Of a stretch of DNA of 64,000 bases, positions 22,595 to 36,158 are shown piece by piece. Source of the stretch: Primula veris (taxonomy: Eukaryota > Streptophyta > Magnoliopsida > Ericales > Primulaceae); assembly GCA_963682055.1 (NCBI GenBank), contig OY821749.1, positions 27,783,631-27,847,630 on the forward strand, written 5' to 3'. Within the stretch, counting starts at the first letter, position 1. Each line of letters begins with the position of its first letter. The notes below the pieces were generated by a model, which was not told the DNA's origin, ran no database searches, and saw only the letters and a list, made by a program, of their open reading frames with translations. A program made the position numbers and the translations under genes.

Positions 22595-25547
22595 ATGGAT
22601 TGGAGTGGAAACCTAAGGCCACCTCCCTTTGTTTTCCGACCCGACAATTCTTTGAGCTTCCTCTACAACTACAACCATGACCACTTTCCAGGTATATATA
22701 TATATATATATACAAATGAATACTTGTATGTACAATAGTAATGTATTTATTCATTTTCTTTTTTGAAAGAATTTTGAGTTGGTTCACACTTACTTTTACA
22801 TACTTTAATTCTTTCTAACTCCTATACTTATATGGGACTTACAAAATCATTATAAATTCATATTATATGTGAAACCAAGGTTCGTTAAAGAGATGAAGTG
22901 GATCAACGTGTTTGTGTGGATGTATATATGTTTTTTAGGCTTTTTATGTTACATATACAAAAGTACAGTTATATACCATGTGAAATTATTTTATGAAGCC
23001 TATGATGATACTTCCTGGTCTTTAGATAACACCAATAGAAACTGATCACATGGTCAAACCCTAACCCTAAATGAAAATCAGGAGGATTCATATATAGTGT
23101 GATAGTTCAGGTTGACTTACAATTTCTCCATCCAAAACTTTCATTTCATCCGATAATACTCCTATCTTCGATTGCTCTTTTATCCAGGGAATCAGCTTAT
23201 ATGTGAAGTTCTTTAAGCTTTTTATACTCATGTTATATCATGTTTCACAAATCTCCTTAGCTGTAAACTTTCATAAAACCTGGCTCTAAGTATTCTTTTG
23301 ATGGACAACCAGCTTTTGAAATGTATTGTTGGATCAAGTACACATATATTGCTCCTTTTTTTTTTTCAATTGAAGGGCTGCTAATGTATTACCTACTTTT
23401 AAAAATATATAATATTTTGAAAATTTATATGACAAGAGTAGTACTTAATTTACCTTTCTTCACGATTAAAATAAGATTAAAAAAATGTGATACATTGATA
23501 ATTCACCGTAAATTTGTAGTAGCGAGTCTAGCAACTAATAATTTTGGTCTACTTGCTTTTATGTGTTTTCTTCTTGTATGTGAATTTATTAACTGCAATT
23601 TTCTTGTTTTTTCTTAAACCTAACTTTTTTCTTAGATTTACACAAACTAGACTTTGTCTATGTACCTAAATGTAACACCTTTAACATATTTTCTTTACTA
23701 AAATAAGAAGAAGGGCAGTACGAAACTAATGATTTGTATATATAAATAAACATGACTGTAGATTTTTTTAATAATTAATTTCCCCTAATATATACTCCTA
23801 TTAGATAGTTAAACTTTACCTTCAGATGGTTCATGGTTGCGGGGTTAATAAGTTCTGTCAACCCGAAACAAGAATGCCAATTAAATTTCGGCGAAGACAA
23901 ACCAATTCTGTGTAGTTTTAGGCTCCAAATCCTAACCCAAATTTGTGCAGCCATCTTATTAATTGCCTTCCAATTATCTTCTCCAAAGACTACGATTTGT
24001 GCATGCACATACATAAGAACCTTCATATTTGCCCCTTCACGTCATCTTGCAAATATCTAGCTATAATATGGCCTGTCACTGTATCTGTATGGATATACTA
24101 GTACTGTTGCCTTAACTTTTTCATAATCATTCATGAATCATAATCCTATGTTCCTAACTCACTCATGTTCAAAAGTTAGGCACATATGACACTGAACAAT
24201 GTCCAGTCTATTTTTTGAGTAAAAAACAAACGATGTTTTATGTTAGTCGTAGTCCCATGTTAAAAGAATGATTTGCAATTTATAGGATAATTTTTTTTTA
24301 CCATAAGCACTTTTACATAAAAATCTTAAGCCAAATTCGTGTACTCGGTATTTCTTCACCCTAATACTTATTCTTTTTAAAATACTTAGCTCTTAATGTT
24401 CCTATCTTACATGCTTCTGTTTTGGAATGCTCAGTGGTGGGGCAACCACCACATGGGATGGTTGGCGGAGGAGTAGGGGGAGGAGAGAGGATGTTAGGAG
24501 AGAGAATGATGATGCACGGGGACAAGAAGAAGAGGCTTTCGATGGAGCAACTAGAGGCTCTCGAGGGCAGCTTCCAGGAAGAGAAACAGTTAGGGCCGGA
24601 GAGGAAGATGAAGCTGGCGCGTGAGCTCCAATTGCCGCCTAGGCAAGTGGCCATATGGTTCCAAAATCGACGTGCCAGGTGGAAGGCTAAGCAGCTTGAG
24701 CAGCTATATGATGAGCTCAAGATGGAGTATGATGCTGTTTCCAGGGAAAGAGAGAAGCTCCAAGAAGAGGTAATTCAGCATTTATCAGGTTATCTATGAC
24801 CCTTAGGGCTTGGATCCAATTACATTATCTTCTTACAACTAAGCTACTAAAATATACTATAAAGCAGGTCCAAGTCCAAGGTAACCACTTTTCGTCGCCA
24901 TCAAGCCGGAACAAGTTCAATAATCATTGCTGATCACATCTCTGACATCTTTTTTTTTAGTATAGTGAACATCATGTTATTAGATAGTTGACATCTAAAG
25001 CAGTGATTTAAAGATCTGAACCAAAATTTTTAATTCGGCCATGACAATCATGATGGTTCGATATCCATCATGCTTGTCATGAGATATTGTTGTTTGATAA
25101 CACATGATATACTATACTATAGCTAGGGTTTCCATTAATGGTAATGCTTTTATTTTATGGCTGGCTGCCTAGTTTTACCCATTTTGTTGTTGAAATTAAC
25201 CATAACACACCACACGCATATATTCTCTACACACCGTATCTGTTGTTTCTACCTCAAAGGAAACATTTGTTTATTTTTAGGTTTCAACACTGAAAACCAT
25301 GCTCAAGGACCAACCCATGAAGAACCCAGTGTCCAAAGTTCACACAGAAATATCCAACACTGAAGAGACTGTGGAGAGCACATCCGACGGAGATAGAAGC
25401 TCCGGAAAGCAAGGACCAAGTCACCGCCGGATCCCCGACCCCCACAACACGCCTCCCAACAACTACCACATCTTCAACCTCGATGATTACAATCCGTCCA
25501 TCATCCCGCCTTACTGGCCCAATGTTCTCCCCAACAGTTATCCTTGA
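22595..25547 (+). CDS. LMI1: Class I HD-Zip homeodomain transcription factor, LMI1/ATHB51-like
   Basis: Exons 22595-22691, 24435-24769 and 25281-25547 (GT-AG introns of 1743 and 511 bp) give 232 residues. The N-terminus [12 protein letters not shown], then [14 protein letters not shown], is characteristic of LMI1/ATHB51-type proteins. The homeodomain lies at about residues 62-119 ([18 protein letters not shown], then [19 protein letters not shown]) with the invariant WFQNRR recognition helix. It runs directly into the leucine zipper, with heptad residues L120, L127, V134, L141 and L148. A start on exon 2 alone would lose the N-terminal motif. The tail ends [16 protein letters not shown]1 family members act in meristem identity and in leaf margin and stipule shape in other species; the role here is inferred. 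The related ATHB22 is the main alternative. Confidence 0.92.
22692..22712 (+). repeat. (TA)n microsatellite at the HD-Zip exon 1 donor
   Basis: A run of about ten TA units begins immediately at the 5' splice site (G|GTATATATATA), so length change here would alter the donor's flank. Confidence 0.8.
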
Positions 25548-27586
25548 AATGCAAGAGTTGTTTTTGTTGGGCCTGGTCCATATGGGTCCCACACGGACTC
25601 TTAATGCGGGACCCAAATGGACCAGGTTTGAACGGTTTTTTTTATCTCTTAATTTAGAAGAACACTGATCTAGTGTTTTACTTAAATTGTGTGAGTGACT
25701 AAAAACTAGGTTGACTTGTCGTGTGGTCGAAATAATTTATGATTGTCACAAGTCACGTGAGTTAGAGTTTTTACCTTATACCCTATATAAGGCATGTTCC
25801 AGTAGCTTTATTTGTTTTATTTCGTCGACAAAAAGTGTGACTAATAAACAGTGTATTGTGTTGTTTTTGCAGTTAATCAAGTGTTGTATCATGTATGTCT
25901 CAGTTTTTTTAGAAATTATTTTATATAGCTACAATGTTAGTGATTAGAGAAGACCATATAAGAATCTAGTGGACATTCGCTACAAATTTGAAGACTTAGT
26001 TATCAAAACCCATGGTTAAGATCTGTTTTAAAATTAAGTAAAAATGCTCAATTATATTGATTCTTTTTAACTTTTTTATGTTGAACTTTGATGTCGACAT
26101 TGATAGATACATTTTTAAACAATAAGACACAAATTCAACTTTATGATAAAGTATGTACCAAAAACTATCCTGCCCGATATTTAACTTGCTTGTGATCCGG
26201 GACGGAGGTAGAGAAGATGAACCGAGTCCTTCTATACATGTTCTTTTGCTTGCATTATGTATATAGCTAGGTTAAGATATAGATACGAGTATTTTAGTTT
26301 TTCCATCTTGTAAGATATTATATGGATATGAGTTTCTTCTATTAGTTAATTTAGTTCTACGAATCGTCGAATACCTAAAATTAAGATTGGGAAATAAAAA
26401 TAGATGAATGTCAGGCACATATTCTCGTAGCTGATGGAGTATAAGGTTTCCCGATGCTGATTTGTTTTAATATCAATTTTAAGTTTATACCACCTGGCTC
26501 ACAAGTCACCACATACTAACATGATGGAAGCATTTTACACACTTTTGAGAAAGAGGACCTTTCGGACCACCCTTTAGTGCACCATTTGAACCACTTTTGA
26601 GAAAGTTTGCCTCGAGTCTTCTGCGTCTTGGCCATAACTTCTGCCTTTTTCGTCTTCCCATCTTTTGTCTTCTTGATCTTTTCTTTAATTTCATCGTCAC
26701 CTCACAAATATAATAAGGTCCCAAATTAGTAAGACATTAAATAAAGAATTAGGCATTTGAAACTTTTATCCACATATACTCGTTGGTAAGCATTAATCCA
26801 TCAATTCTGAGAAAATATACTAACTATATATGTTACGGAAACTCACCAAAAACAATATTATTTGTTGTTTATATATGTACATAAAAAAGTACATATATAC
26901 TAATAAACTCTGACATGAATATAAATTTGAGTGCATGTTGGAGATATAGTGAGCGGGAAACTCGTTTCATGTTTCAAAAATTATTTTTCTCGTTTCCCGC
27001 TTCCCATTTCCCATCCTCGCAACTGTGATTGCAGGTTTAAGTTGGTGCACTAGATCCAATCACCCCGTCCACGTTCTCTTTGGTTCCATTTAGTGTGAAC
27101 TAGAAGTTTTATGCTTGTCACAAAACTCTAGAATCTAAATAATTTTACTCTTGTGGGGTATTGACAACAAAATGAAGGACCCGGGGACCTATTATACTGG
27201 CCAAGACAAACGATCCGACAGTTGCAAACACAAGATGTTGACAATTCTGAATTACTTTTTATTCTTTTGCCACTTTATCTTCAAGAGCTCAGATTAGATT
27301 GATCCAGATATTTTTACACAAATACATAATTATATTCAACATATCATCAATTGATAAACTAACTAATGAGTTCAACGAAAGAGATTTTGAACCTGATTCA
27401 GAAAAAAATAAAATGGTTGTGTAAAAGAGTATGCAATTATTTCAAGATATTTGCTCTTTTAAGTTTATTCGCAAACAATTGTTTCATTACAAAGTACTTG
27501 CAACCACTGTAATTAGGAAGCTCAGACGTCTAATCAAAATCTGATACTGAGAAGCCTTGCAATAATACGAAACCGAATAGTTTTTG

Positions 27587-27636
<50 letters not shown>

Positions 27637-28011
27637 AATACATCTCAACTATTTCATTTTGATTTAATGATTCATATTTCATACTTTCAGTTCCAACCAC
27701 TTCAATAGTTCAATTACTTTCAATTTGCTGACTCCCAATCATACTCTTTTACACAAACGACATCATCATAACATGGGTTTACAAAATCTAGAATAAATAA
27801 CGTTAATAAATTACATTTATAAGAATCAAAAGAGGTGGTGTTAGCGACTAGCTAACACTCACACAATCATAATTGAGCAAAAGGTCACACCTAGGGGCCA
27901 ATGGTCAACTATGAATTGACCAACACCCTTATTTTTCAAAGCACACAAAAAAATTCACTGCCTATCATTTGTCAATAATATGCCATGACTAAGATATTCA
28001 TGCATATATAA
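25548..28011. other. Intergenic region between HD-Zip and TauE/SafE genes (convergent)
   Basis: 3' flanks of two convergent genes. It contains a GT microsatellite at 27591-27635. A 72-codon minus-strand frame at 26506-26724 (basic KKRSRRQKMGRRKRQK segment) has no recognisable homology and was not called. Confidence 0.45.
27591..27635. repeat. (GT)n microsatellite
   Basis: About 22 uninterrupted GT dinucleotides, preceded by TTTTTGTTTT. Confidence 0.95.
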
Positions 28012-31000
28012 TTATTGACTGCTACAAAAACCCAAAAACCCCATGAACTCGTGTTTCTGAATCATTTCAATGCTTTTCATAATGCCAATCACCCCTGCAA
28101 AAAAAAAAATTCAATTAGTTATAAATTATTTAAGAAGCAATCATAAAAAATCTAAACAATGTTTTGGAAGTTACCCATTGTTAAAGCACTAGCGAAGATG
28201 ACAGCGGAGAGGATAAAGATGATGATCGAGGCTCGCCTTAGAAATGCAATAAGTTTTCGTATAAAGAATTGTCCCCAAAAACCAGCCATGACAGAGACCA
28301 TCATGAGGTACAAAGCTGTATAATTATAGTTTATTGTATCAGATAGTGCATAACTAATCAAAGTAAATAATCTCTTGCTAAATAATAAATTTATCATTGT
28401 TTCGAGAAGAATTTGGCACATAAGAAAATAAATGGAAGGAGATGTACCATATGGAATAGGGAACCTTTTGAGGAGGTAAAACTCTACCACAGATAAAGAT
28501 GATGAAAACATCATAACAAATGTCGCCGTCGCACTAGCAACCTGAGAACATCTTAAAATTCAGTCCCGGTCTAACATAAATTTTAACAGATTACAAGGTC
28601 ATGTTTGGTTGCGTTTCATAAGCTTGAATATATACTTCTAACTTCTAAGTAGTAATTATAAATTGTACAACTTAAGTATCTGATAGATCATAGATCTGGT
28701 TTATTATCATTCATTGGAGGTTAGATGATTATGGTCCAGAGTAAAGCTACAGGCTACAGCTACCTTGGAGTCCTTTTCTGCATAATTATTTTGGAGATAC
28801 AGAAAATTCATAAAACTTTTTCCTTCAGCATATTCTGAGCATGTACCATAGAACAATTCAGATCCAATCCAACTGGAACTTTTTTGTCATGATAAAGATG
28901 GAAAAAGACTTTTTACAAATATCACTCCACATGTTAGTATTTCCGATAAACGCCATTTCAAAGCACAACCAAAGGAAAGTAACCCGTTTGTGTTCTAGTA
29001 AGGGATAATTACATCATTTCGTATTGTATTTGTTTGTACATCATACTGTATATATTTGGAGTAACCATAAAAGCAAATTTTGATAAATGTTCTTACTTAA
29101 GCTCAATGATTTTAGCTTAGAATCTATCTCACTCTGGAAAAAAAATGAAAGTACCTGAGGGATGACCCCAATCTCAAGAAGAAGTGGGCCGAGAATAAAA
29201 CCTCCTCCGGATCCAAGTAATCCACCGACAGTGCCACCTAAGACACCGCATAGTGCACAAAAAGCTAGCTGCACTGGCGTCCATTCTAGCGTAGCCTCAC
29301 AAACTGACTCTGTATTTCCTGCCAGTCTCCTTTTCTTGCTTTCTTTATACAATTTTACACATTCGTACCCAAACACTGCAAGTGCTGCCGGGAACTGGAA
29401 GAATTCAAATGTAAATTTTTATTGCGTGGTATACTCGGATAACAACCATATAGCTTCCAACCACTTGCTCAAAATGTAAATATTCTTAATACAATACACT
29501 AATATATAAATCTAAACAAGACAAGTTAGTCACGGTGATATACACTAATATATAGTCACATTTCAATTTAGTACACCAATGGTCAAAATTAAGCAATTAG
29601 TATAATAATGTTACATTTCTCCTCAAGTTAATTAATTCAGTTCGTTCACGAAATGATTTTTTTATAGCAAGTTTGGGCTAGGAAATAGTGATTGTTGAAA
29701 ACTAATAATTTTCCTCTTTGAAAACTAAGTTTATCAATTAACTCATGGAAATGTAAATTAGTGTCTTAGTAATTGCCAGTTTTTGAAGGTAATTGTATAA
29801 AGTCTGAACTTAACAACAGCTTAGTATTACAATTGAGTAATTAAACTAAGAGAATAGGAAGGTTTCAATCAATACCTGCAAGATGAAAAGCAACCAATAG
29901 ACTGGACTACACACTGCCACATCGTTCTGCATATAAAATTAACATCATCTAAGCGAAATTTATGGCGTAGCGGCCAAGTTGAAAAAGAATTTTGTATTCT
30001 TTAATAACAAAATGTATATATAAAAAAGAGATCGAAACCAACTTGCCTTGATTATTTGAAGAAGTAGAAAACAAATCCATACAGCCATTAGCGCAGCAAT
30101 CCTTTTCCATCTCAAGTTGAAACAGAAGATTTCCTAAATTTAAACAAAGGAGTTGTTTAGCACTAGTATAATATGGTAAACCAAAACCAGAAATGATAAA
30201 TGTGCTACAAAAAATTGTGCTCACCATTGCGGTTTTCTCCTCTCTAGGGATCAGTGGCTCATACACAGCATCAATCAGTACTGAAACAGAAAAAAATAAA
30301 GGAAGTGTTAAAATTTGATGGACAATGCATATCAGTTAAAAAAATTGAGATAAATATACTTGATGTTTATTATTTTATAAAAAAAATTATTTCCTCTTTC
30401 TTCCAAAATACATTATCAAATAAAAGTGAAGCAGTCTAAAATTCCAATATTAAAAGACCACATTAATGTATTTTTATAAGTGAAAATTTGGAGTATTGAA
30501 CGCCTTACATTCACCCCGAGAGTTCACCATGGTCTGTGGTTGTGACATTTCTTTCTGCATTCGACAAAGAAAAAGAAAATAATTAACAATCATCAATGTA
30601 CTTGAAACTCTGAATAAACCTGCCAATTTGCCCGCAGATTCTTTTATTGCTGTTTCTTAAATAGTTTAGTGAAGAAAGATCTGACCTTTAGTATAGTCTC
30701 GTCTTTCCACATTTCAATTGCTCTCAAGAACGACCTTGACGATGTTCCTGTGTATTGCAGAATACTTGATAATTGATTTTGAATCACAAAAAAAAACATG
30801 CCTAACTGTTTACAACATAAGACTTACATAAGTTTCACTTGCATGTAAATTGTAAATACATTAATTAATTACAATATTCTACAAAAAAAATGCTACAACT
30901 GTAGCTTTCTACTAATCAAAACTCTTGTTCATGATAGTTGCATAATTTGTCCCAGAACAAACCATCAGCTTAAACAGAAATATTTTATTCATTTTATAGA

Positions 31001-34000
31001 GGAGAAGCACTATTTCAAAATGAAAATTAAACCTAAACTTAAACGAGTGAGAATTAATTTAGGGGTTATTTGATTGCAGTTTTTGTAGTTCAGCCTTTGC
31101 TTTTTTCCTTCTAAGTTTACATATAGTTGGTTGGCCAGCTTATACAGTTAAGTTTTGTTAGGTTCCGAGCTAGAACTTAATTAAAAATATTAGGCTGAAT
31201 GAACACAACGCTTTTCTTGGTCTCAGATAGTTCGAGATCATTTGTATACGAGTAGCAGGATGGCCGTTTATAAGTTTTCTGCTTTCTATGATAGTCATCC
31301 TTCTTTACTTCAATACATATGATGCATCCCGATAATTTTCGATACACCTCACAAAATTAAATCAGTGGAGACTTATAAATAGGTACATATCAATTTATTA
31401 TAAAAAAAAAACTCATCTATGTATACTTATTTACAATTAGTTACATATACTTATTTACAATTAGATACATATGTCATAAAAAAACAAAAAAAATATACAA
31501 AAAAAAAACAAAAAAACAAAACTGAAAAAAATCAAAAAAGTCAAAAAAATTATACATAGTATCAAACAGTATTAGACATGATTGAACATGATTAGACAGG
31601 ATTAAACAGGATTAGACATAAAAGATTGGACATAATTGAACAGGATTTGACATGATTAGACAGGATAAAACAGGATTAGATATACAGGATTGAACAAGAT
31701 TAGACAGGATCACACATATTTTTTTGTATAAAAAATGTATTTTAAAATTTTAGTTTTTTTTTTTTGGTTTTTAATTTTTTAATATTTTTTTCGATTTTTT
31801 AATAACATATGCAGCTATTTGTAAATAAGTTCACAAAATATGTACTTGTTTGTAAAAGAGTTATCAAGTTCAAAATAATCATGTTTTTTAATAAATAAGT
31901 TTTTAAATAGGTATTAAATAGTCGGTTCTAATTATTAAGACCAAAATACAAAACTAAATTAGAACGTTCATGTTTGCCAGCTACTAATGACATCCACAAT
32001 TAGAAGATTCATTGTACTAGAAGTAAAAAACCAATCAAAGAATCCAACTGGTGAATTATAAATAGTATCATCACATGGCAATTGGCAAGGGTATAGCCAA
32101 ATCTAGATCAGGACGTAAATTATAATTTCACAAGAAAGATAATAAAATCATCCAATCATTGACAAATAATGCAATAGTAGTACTAAAAGTATTTGTACCT
32201 AAAAACAGAATGATGATGAGGACAGTGATGAGCCAATATGGGAAGACAACACTAAGAGCCACACCAATGGTGATACCAAGCATAAGCATGGGCTGGAATA
32301 ATAGTGCCAGGTCATAGTCCAAGATTGGGACTTCCCTACAAGGATGAGGCACCCTTAAATTGTACCAAACTGAAGATGCAGATGCTCCCATTATCATACC
32401 TGCATTTACATATAGTCGGTAGCGGAAACATGATCTGATCGAGTTAGTGTTTGGTACGAATGAAATGAATGTGGTGTGATTCAAGTTTTGCGTTCAAAAA
32501 TGAATATGGTGCGCTTTAAGTTATGCGTTTAAATATTTTAGATATGGTGAAGGTTTTGCAATAATTTGTCTAATAATGTAACCACATTGTTTCCACTGAA
32601 CATGATTGTAATGACATCGTGGTTTTCTAAAAGAATGAAGGTATAATCCAAACTCTAAGACCGGTACCGTTGATACGGTGTATACAACACTCGCAATCTC
32701 ACTTCTGTTTTAACTATAAATTAATTCCTACAAAAGCGAGTTGTCATACTATAGAATAGCAACCATGCACAATTAAGCTTGATCTTGATGAGTTTCTCAA
32801 AAACGAGTTTAAGATACGGTATAGAAACCAGTCTTCAAGAAAAACTAAACTTAGGAAGAGTTAATTACTTGTGACCAAAAACATGTAACATGTGTGTAAT
32901 ACATTAGATATATATTGTGTATGTAAAGGAGTTTATATATAAAATGCAGTGTTTAAAAAAGCAAAATCTTAGCTAAAGTGAACTTTTTTAATTTTTTTAA
33001 GCTTTGAATCAAGTTTTTTACAACACGCTTTTTAAAAGGTGAATTAAAAATGAAATAAATAGCGTTTAATTAAGGAAGGAAGAAATGTAGGAACAAACAT
33101 TTGGAGAGAGCAGCGGCAGATTTAGTATCAAAACCAATAATGAGAGTGAGCATTGGTACAAAAATGCCACCACCACCAACCCCACCCACCGTTCCAAATG
33201 CTGACCCCAAAAACCCTATCACCGTTGCCAATACTATCCTCCAACTAAACTTCAACTCCTGCATATCATATACGTACTTCCCATTATTATATAATCAATA
33301 ATAACAAATTCCCAACACAGGTCCCCCCCCCCCACCAATTTTTTCACTATCAAACAATCATATAATTGTCGGCATATCTACATAAACATGTGACTGCCCT
33401 GTACTACCTACTTATATACTACCATAATGTGATAATTAATGGCATAACGTTGTTCTGCACTACCAAAAAAATATATATACAAATGTCTAGGAAATTGTAA
33501 AGTGTTTTTTGTGACGAGTATATTAGCTATGGGTTTTGTGATGAGTTTATGACAGAAAACTAAATTTGTGACAGGTTTATGACAGAAAACTTATTTTGTG
33601 ACAGTTGTGACAGAATTTGATTATAACAAAATAAATATTATTTTGTAGTGCAGCTACTATTTTAAGTTAAACACACAAATTAAAATTCCAATTTGCACTC
33701 CTTTATTAAGTTAGAAAGGGTTAAAAGATTGAAGTTTGTAACTGAAACTTAGCCCAAGATGCAAAGTGACAGATAAACCGCGTCCATATTCTGTAGCTAC
33801 TATCTTGTTTTTAGAACCGGTGACAAATTCTAACACTTCTATCGTTATGTGTGTTTGTCTTCTCCATTTGTTTCGTAATAACACTTTTACTCGGAAAAAA
33901 TATTTTTATGATAAAATTTTATACTGAAAACTTTTGTTTGTCTTTCACTTACGGATGGTTGATGTATAAAAAGTTATTCATCTAAAATTTAATACAAACT

Positions 34001-34930
34001 CAAGTTTTTTTTTTACAATTTGTTTTTTAACAAACAAATCGTTGTTTTGTATGTTTGGTAAAAAAACTCACCATGTATATGAAAGTTTAGCGAAACACAA
34101 ATATATTTTCTTTCAGTAAAGCCTCTATAAATTAATAATCTATAAATTAATAAATTCTTTAATTTATAGAGGTTATGTACGTCACGTATCTCATGTGCAC
34201 CATAAAACTATTGTGTGAACCAAAATCCCTACAATATAGTGCACAACCGATATAAGCATTTTATTTTATTTATTTTTAACATGGGATTGTATCAGTATGT
34301 GTACGTATTGAGTTTCTATCGACTTTGACACATTTAAAATGATTCTTAAGAAAATAAATTTTAATCTGTCTTTTGAATTATTCTCACCCATATATATAAT
34401 TCAATCTTAGTTAATAACACAAGGTTTATAATTGTATATCGAGTCTTCAACTTCAACTTAACTTGACTATTATCCATGATTATATTCAACTCCATAGCAA
34501 AATTTAGACAAAAATTAAATTTTAGATGTTTCACATCATGTCGTCACTTAAGCATTAATATGAGAGTTACACATTTTTCTTAAAAACTACATGAGTTATA
34601 CTTATATATTAAGAAACCTAAAACCATCCATCATTGCAAGAATAAAAATGACCGGCCCTCTATATTTCCACCCATCGAGGTAAAATAAATAAAACTTAAC
34701 AGTATTTTACCGTTCTTCCACAAACTTTCCGGAACAAATGTATATATACAGAAAGAGAGACTTACAGGCCAAATTTTCGTATCGGAACCATAGGTGGATA
34801 CAGAGAGATTGTTGTTTTGAGACAAAGTAGGTTTAAAGGGTCTGTTTGGATAGTCGCTAACATAGAAAACCGATAAAACCGCGACAGAGAAGCCAACTAA
34901 TAAATAAACCACCAATCCTCTTGTTCCCAT
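28012..34930 (-). CDS. TauE/SafE family multi-pass membrane protein (putative anion/sulfite exporter)
   Basis: Twelve exons on the minus strand: 34766-34930, 33099-33258, 32199-32399, 30686-30747, 30509-30554, 30225-30280, 30047-30133, 29876-29926, 29155-29394, 28448-28541, 28175-28315, 28012-28094. They join without frame loss into 461 residues. An N-terminal hydrophobic segment (residues 6-24) precedes the first TauE half, with the glycine-rich [16 protein letters not shown] motif (about 74-90) and [18 protein letters not shown] hydrophilic middle loop contains [13 protein letters not shown] and [13 protein letters not shown]. The second half repeats the glycine motif ([17 protein letters not shown], about 326-342), then [15 protein letters not shown]. 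Two related halves are the family hallmark. The intron after exon 7 has a GC donor (AAG|GCAAGT). Substrate is unknown; bacterial relatives export sulfonate-type anions. Confidence 0.93.
31400..31875. mobile_element. Foldback element B: AT-rich inverted arms around a 10-bp minisatellite, in TauE intron 3
   Basis: Left arm: ACTTATTTACAATTAGATACATATGTCAT (31455-31477 region), then an A-rich tract with AAAAAATCAAAAAA units to about 31550. Right arm read in reverse complement: ACTTATTTACAAATAGC, then TGCATATGTTATT, then AAAAAATCGAAAAAAATATT. The two arms are imperfect inverted repeats around the core at 31565-31715. The outermost bases and any target duplication are unclear. The layout matches foldback element A at 3199-4821. 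Confidence 0.62.
31565..31715. repeat. 10-bp minisatellite, about 14 copies
   Basis: Units near ATTAGACAGG / ATTGAACATG (consensus ATTRRACAKG) run tandemly, with two short interruptions near 31620 and 31680. It is the core of foldback element B. Confidence 0.85.
33458..33650. mobile_element. CACTA-like MITE in TauE intron 1
   Basis: The 193-bp segment begins CACTACCAAAAAAA and ends ATTTTGTAGTG, giving CACTAC/GTAGTG terminal inverted repeats (extended by TG/CA outside). The interior has repeated TTTGTGAC and TTATGACAGAAAACT blocks, like subterminal repeats of En/Spm elements. Flanking triplets are CTG and CAG, so a direct 3-bp target duplication is not evident. Confidence 0.6.
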
Positions 34931-35859
34931 TCTTGAGAGCCTCCCTAAATAACTCTTTGTATCTATATATTTTTTATATTTTGTGTTTATAACTTTATAT
35001 ATATATATATATATGTATGTAAGTATATAGGTTAGCCTCCTCTCTTTGAAATGAAAACCTTGAGAAAAACAGTGGAGGAGGAAAAGAAACGAATGTCAAG
35101 AGAGAAACGTAATTTATGGAGAGAACATTTGTAAGAAATGGTTTTATAACAGAAATGTTTCCATGGTTGCGATAAAATATAAACGTGACCCCTTTAATTT
35201 AACATTCTCGCAAAAAAATTCCATGTTTCGTTAAAGTTACAGCTGTCTTATTTTTTTATTTTTTTATTTTTTTGAAAGGGAAAGTGATACTTTTTCCATT
35301 AACGCGGTGGCCTTTAAATAGGCTAAAAAGTACACTAACAACTAGTTAAAAAAGCTATTTTCAAAAAAAAAAAAACTAGTGAAAATAAGATAGGCTCATC
35401 GGCCAAGAAATCTGCTAACTGAACACATAAAAATAGGAACGATCAATAACTTCAAACTAGCTTACATGTACTATTGGCTAATTCAACACATATATATATA
35501 TTTTTTTGAAAAGAACATATTTTATGATAAGTTTACAGCTCTGTCTTATACTATAACCAGTATGATAGTTTACAAAAGAGCATATTTTTATTTTTATGAG
35601 AATTTGATAAGTTATTTCAGTAATATGTTTCCTACTTAATTATATGATCACGATACAGGTTTTTAGTATCACAGAAATGCAATGAAAGGGACCAAAAAAT
35701 AAATTGTTACAAAATCCACCATTCTTATAAAATGTTATATAAGAATTATGAGTGTTAATTTAATTAATTACTAGTGAACATTCAGAATATATAACTCGTT
35801 CACAATCCGTTCGCATAAAAAAATGTTAAATGGATAAAAAAAATTAATTTTTGATTAGT

Positions 35860-36060
35860 ATTTAAGTTTATGTTAGGTCCCCTTATAGTTATATATTTTT
35901 ATTTGAGTTTTTAGTGTGTTGTATAATTTGTTTTTAATTTATCAAAATTCTAATTTGTTGAAAATAGAAAAAATAAACTAGTTATTGAAAAATATCGTAT
36001 AACCATCCATTTTCTAATGTAACGACAGTTAAGATAACTGTATCGTAAACCGTAAAATAA
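35860..36060. repeat. Dispersed repeat copy 1
   Basis: Shares with 44470-44665 the blocks TATTTTTATTTGAGTTTTT, TGTGTTGTA, TTTTTAATTTAT, AATTTGTT, TAGTTATTGAAAA and TAT(C/A)(G/T)TATAAC in the same order and orientation. Class unknown. Confidence 0.6.
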
Positions 36061-36158
36061 GGTGAATATTAAAATATACCCTCCTCTGCTTGTAATTTAG
36101 CGAGTATCATTACATGGGCAGCCAGCACTTGGAAAAAAAATAAAGGAATTTGTCATAT

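Noticed and set aside
22434..22787. 117-codon minus-strand frame
   Set aside because: It lies antisense to HD-Zip exon 1 and leader and includes TA-repeat translation; no motif.
23321..24060. Open frames inside HD-Zip intron 1
   Set aside because: They lie wholly within a well-supported intron and lack motifs.
26506..26724. 72-codon basic minus-strand frame
   Set aside because: No homology recognised, no splice or promoter context; could be transposon debris but unsupported.
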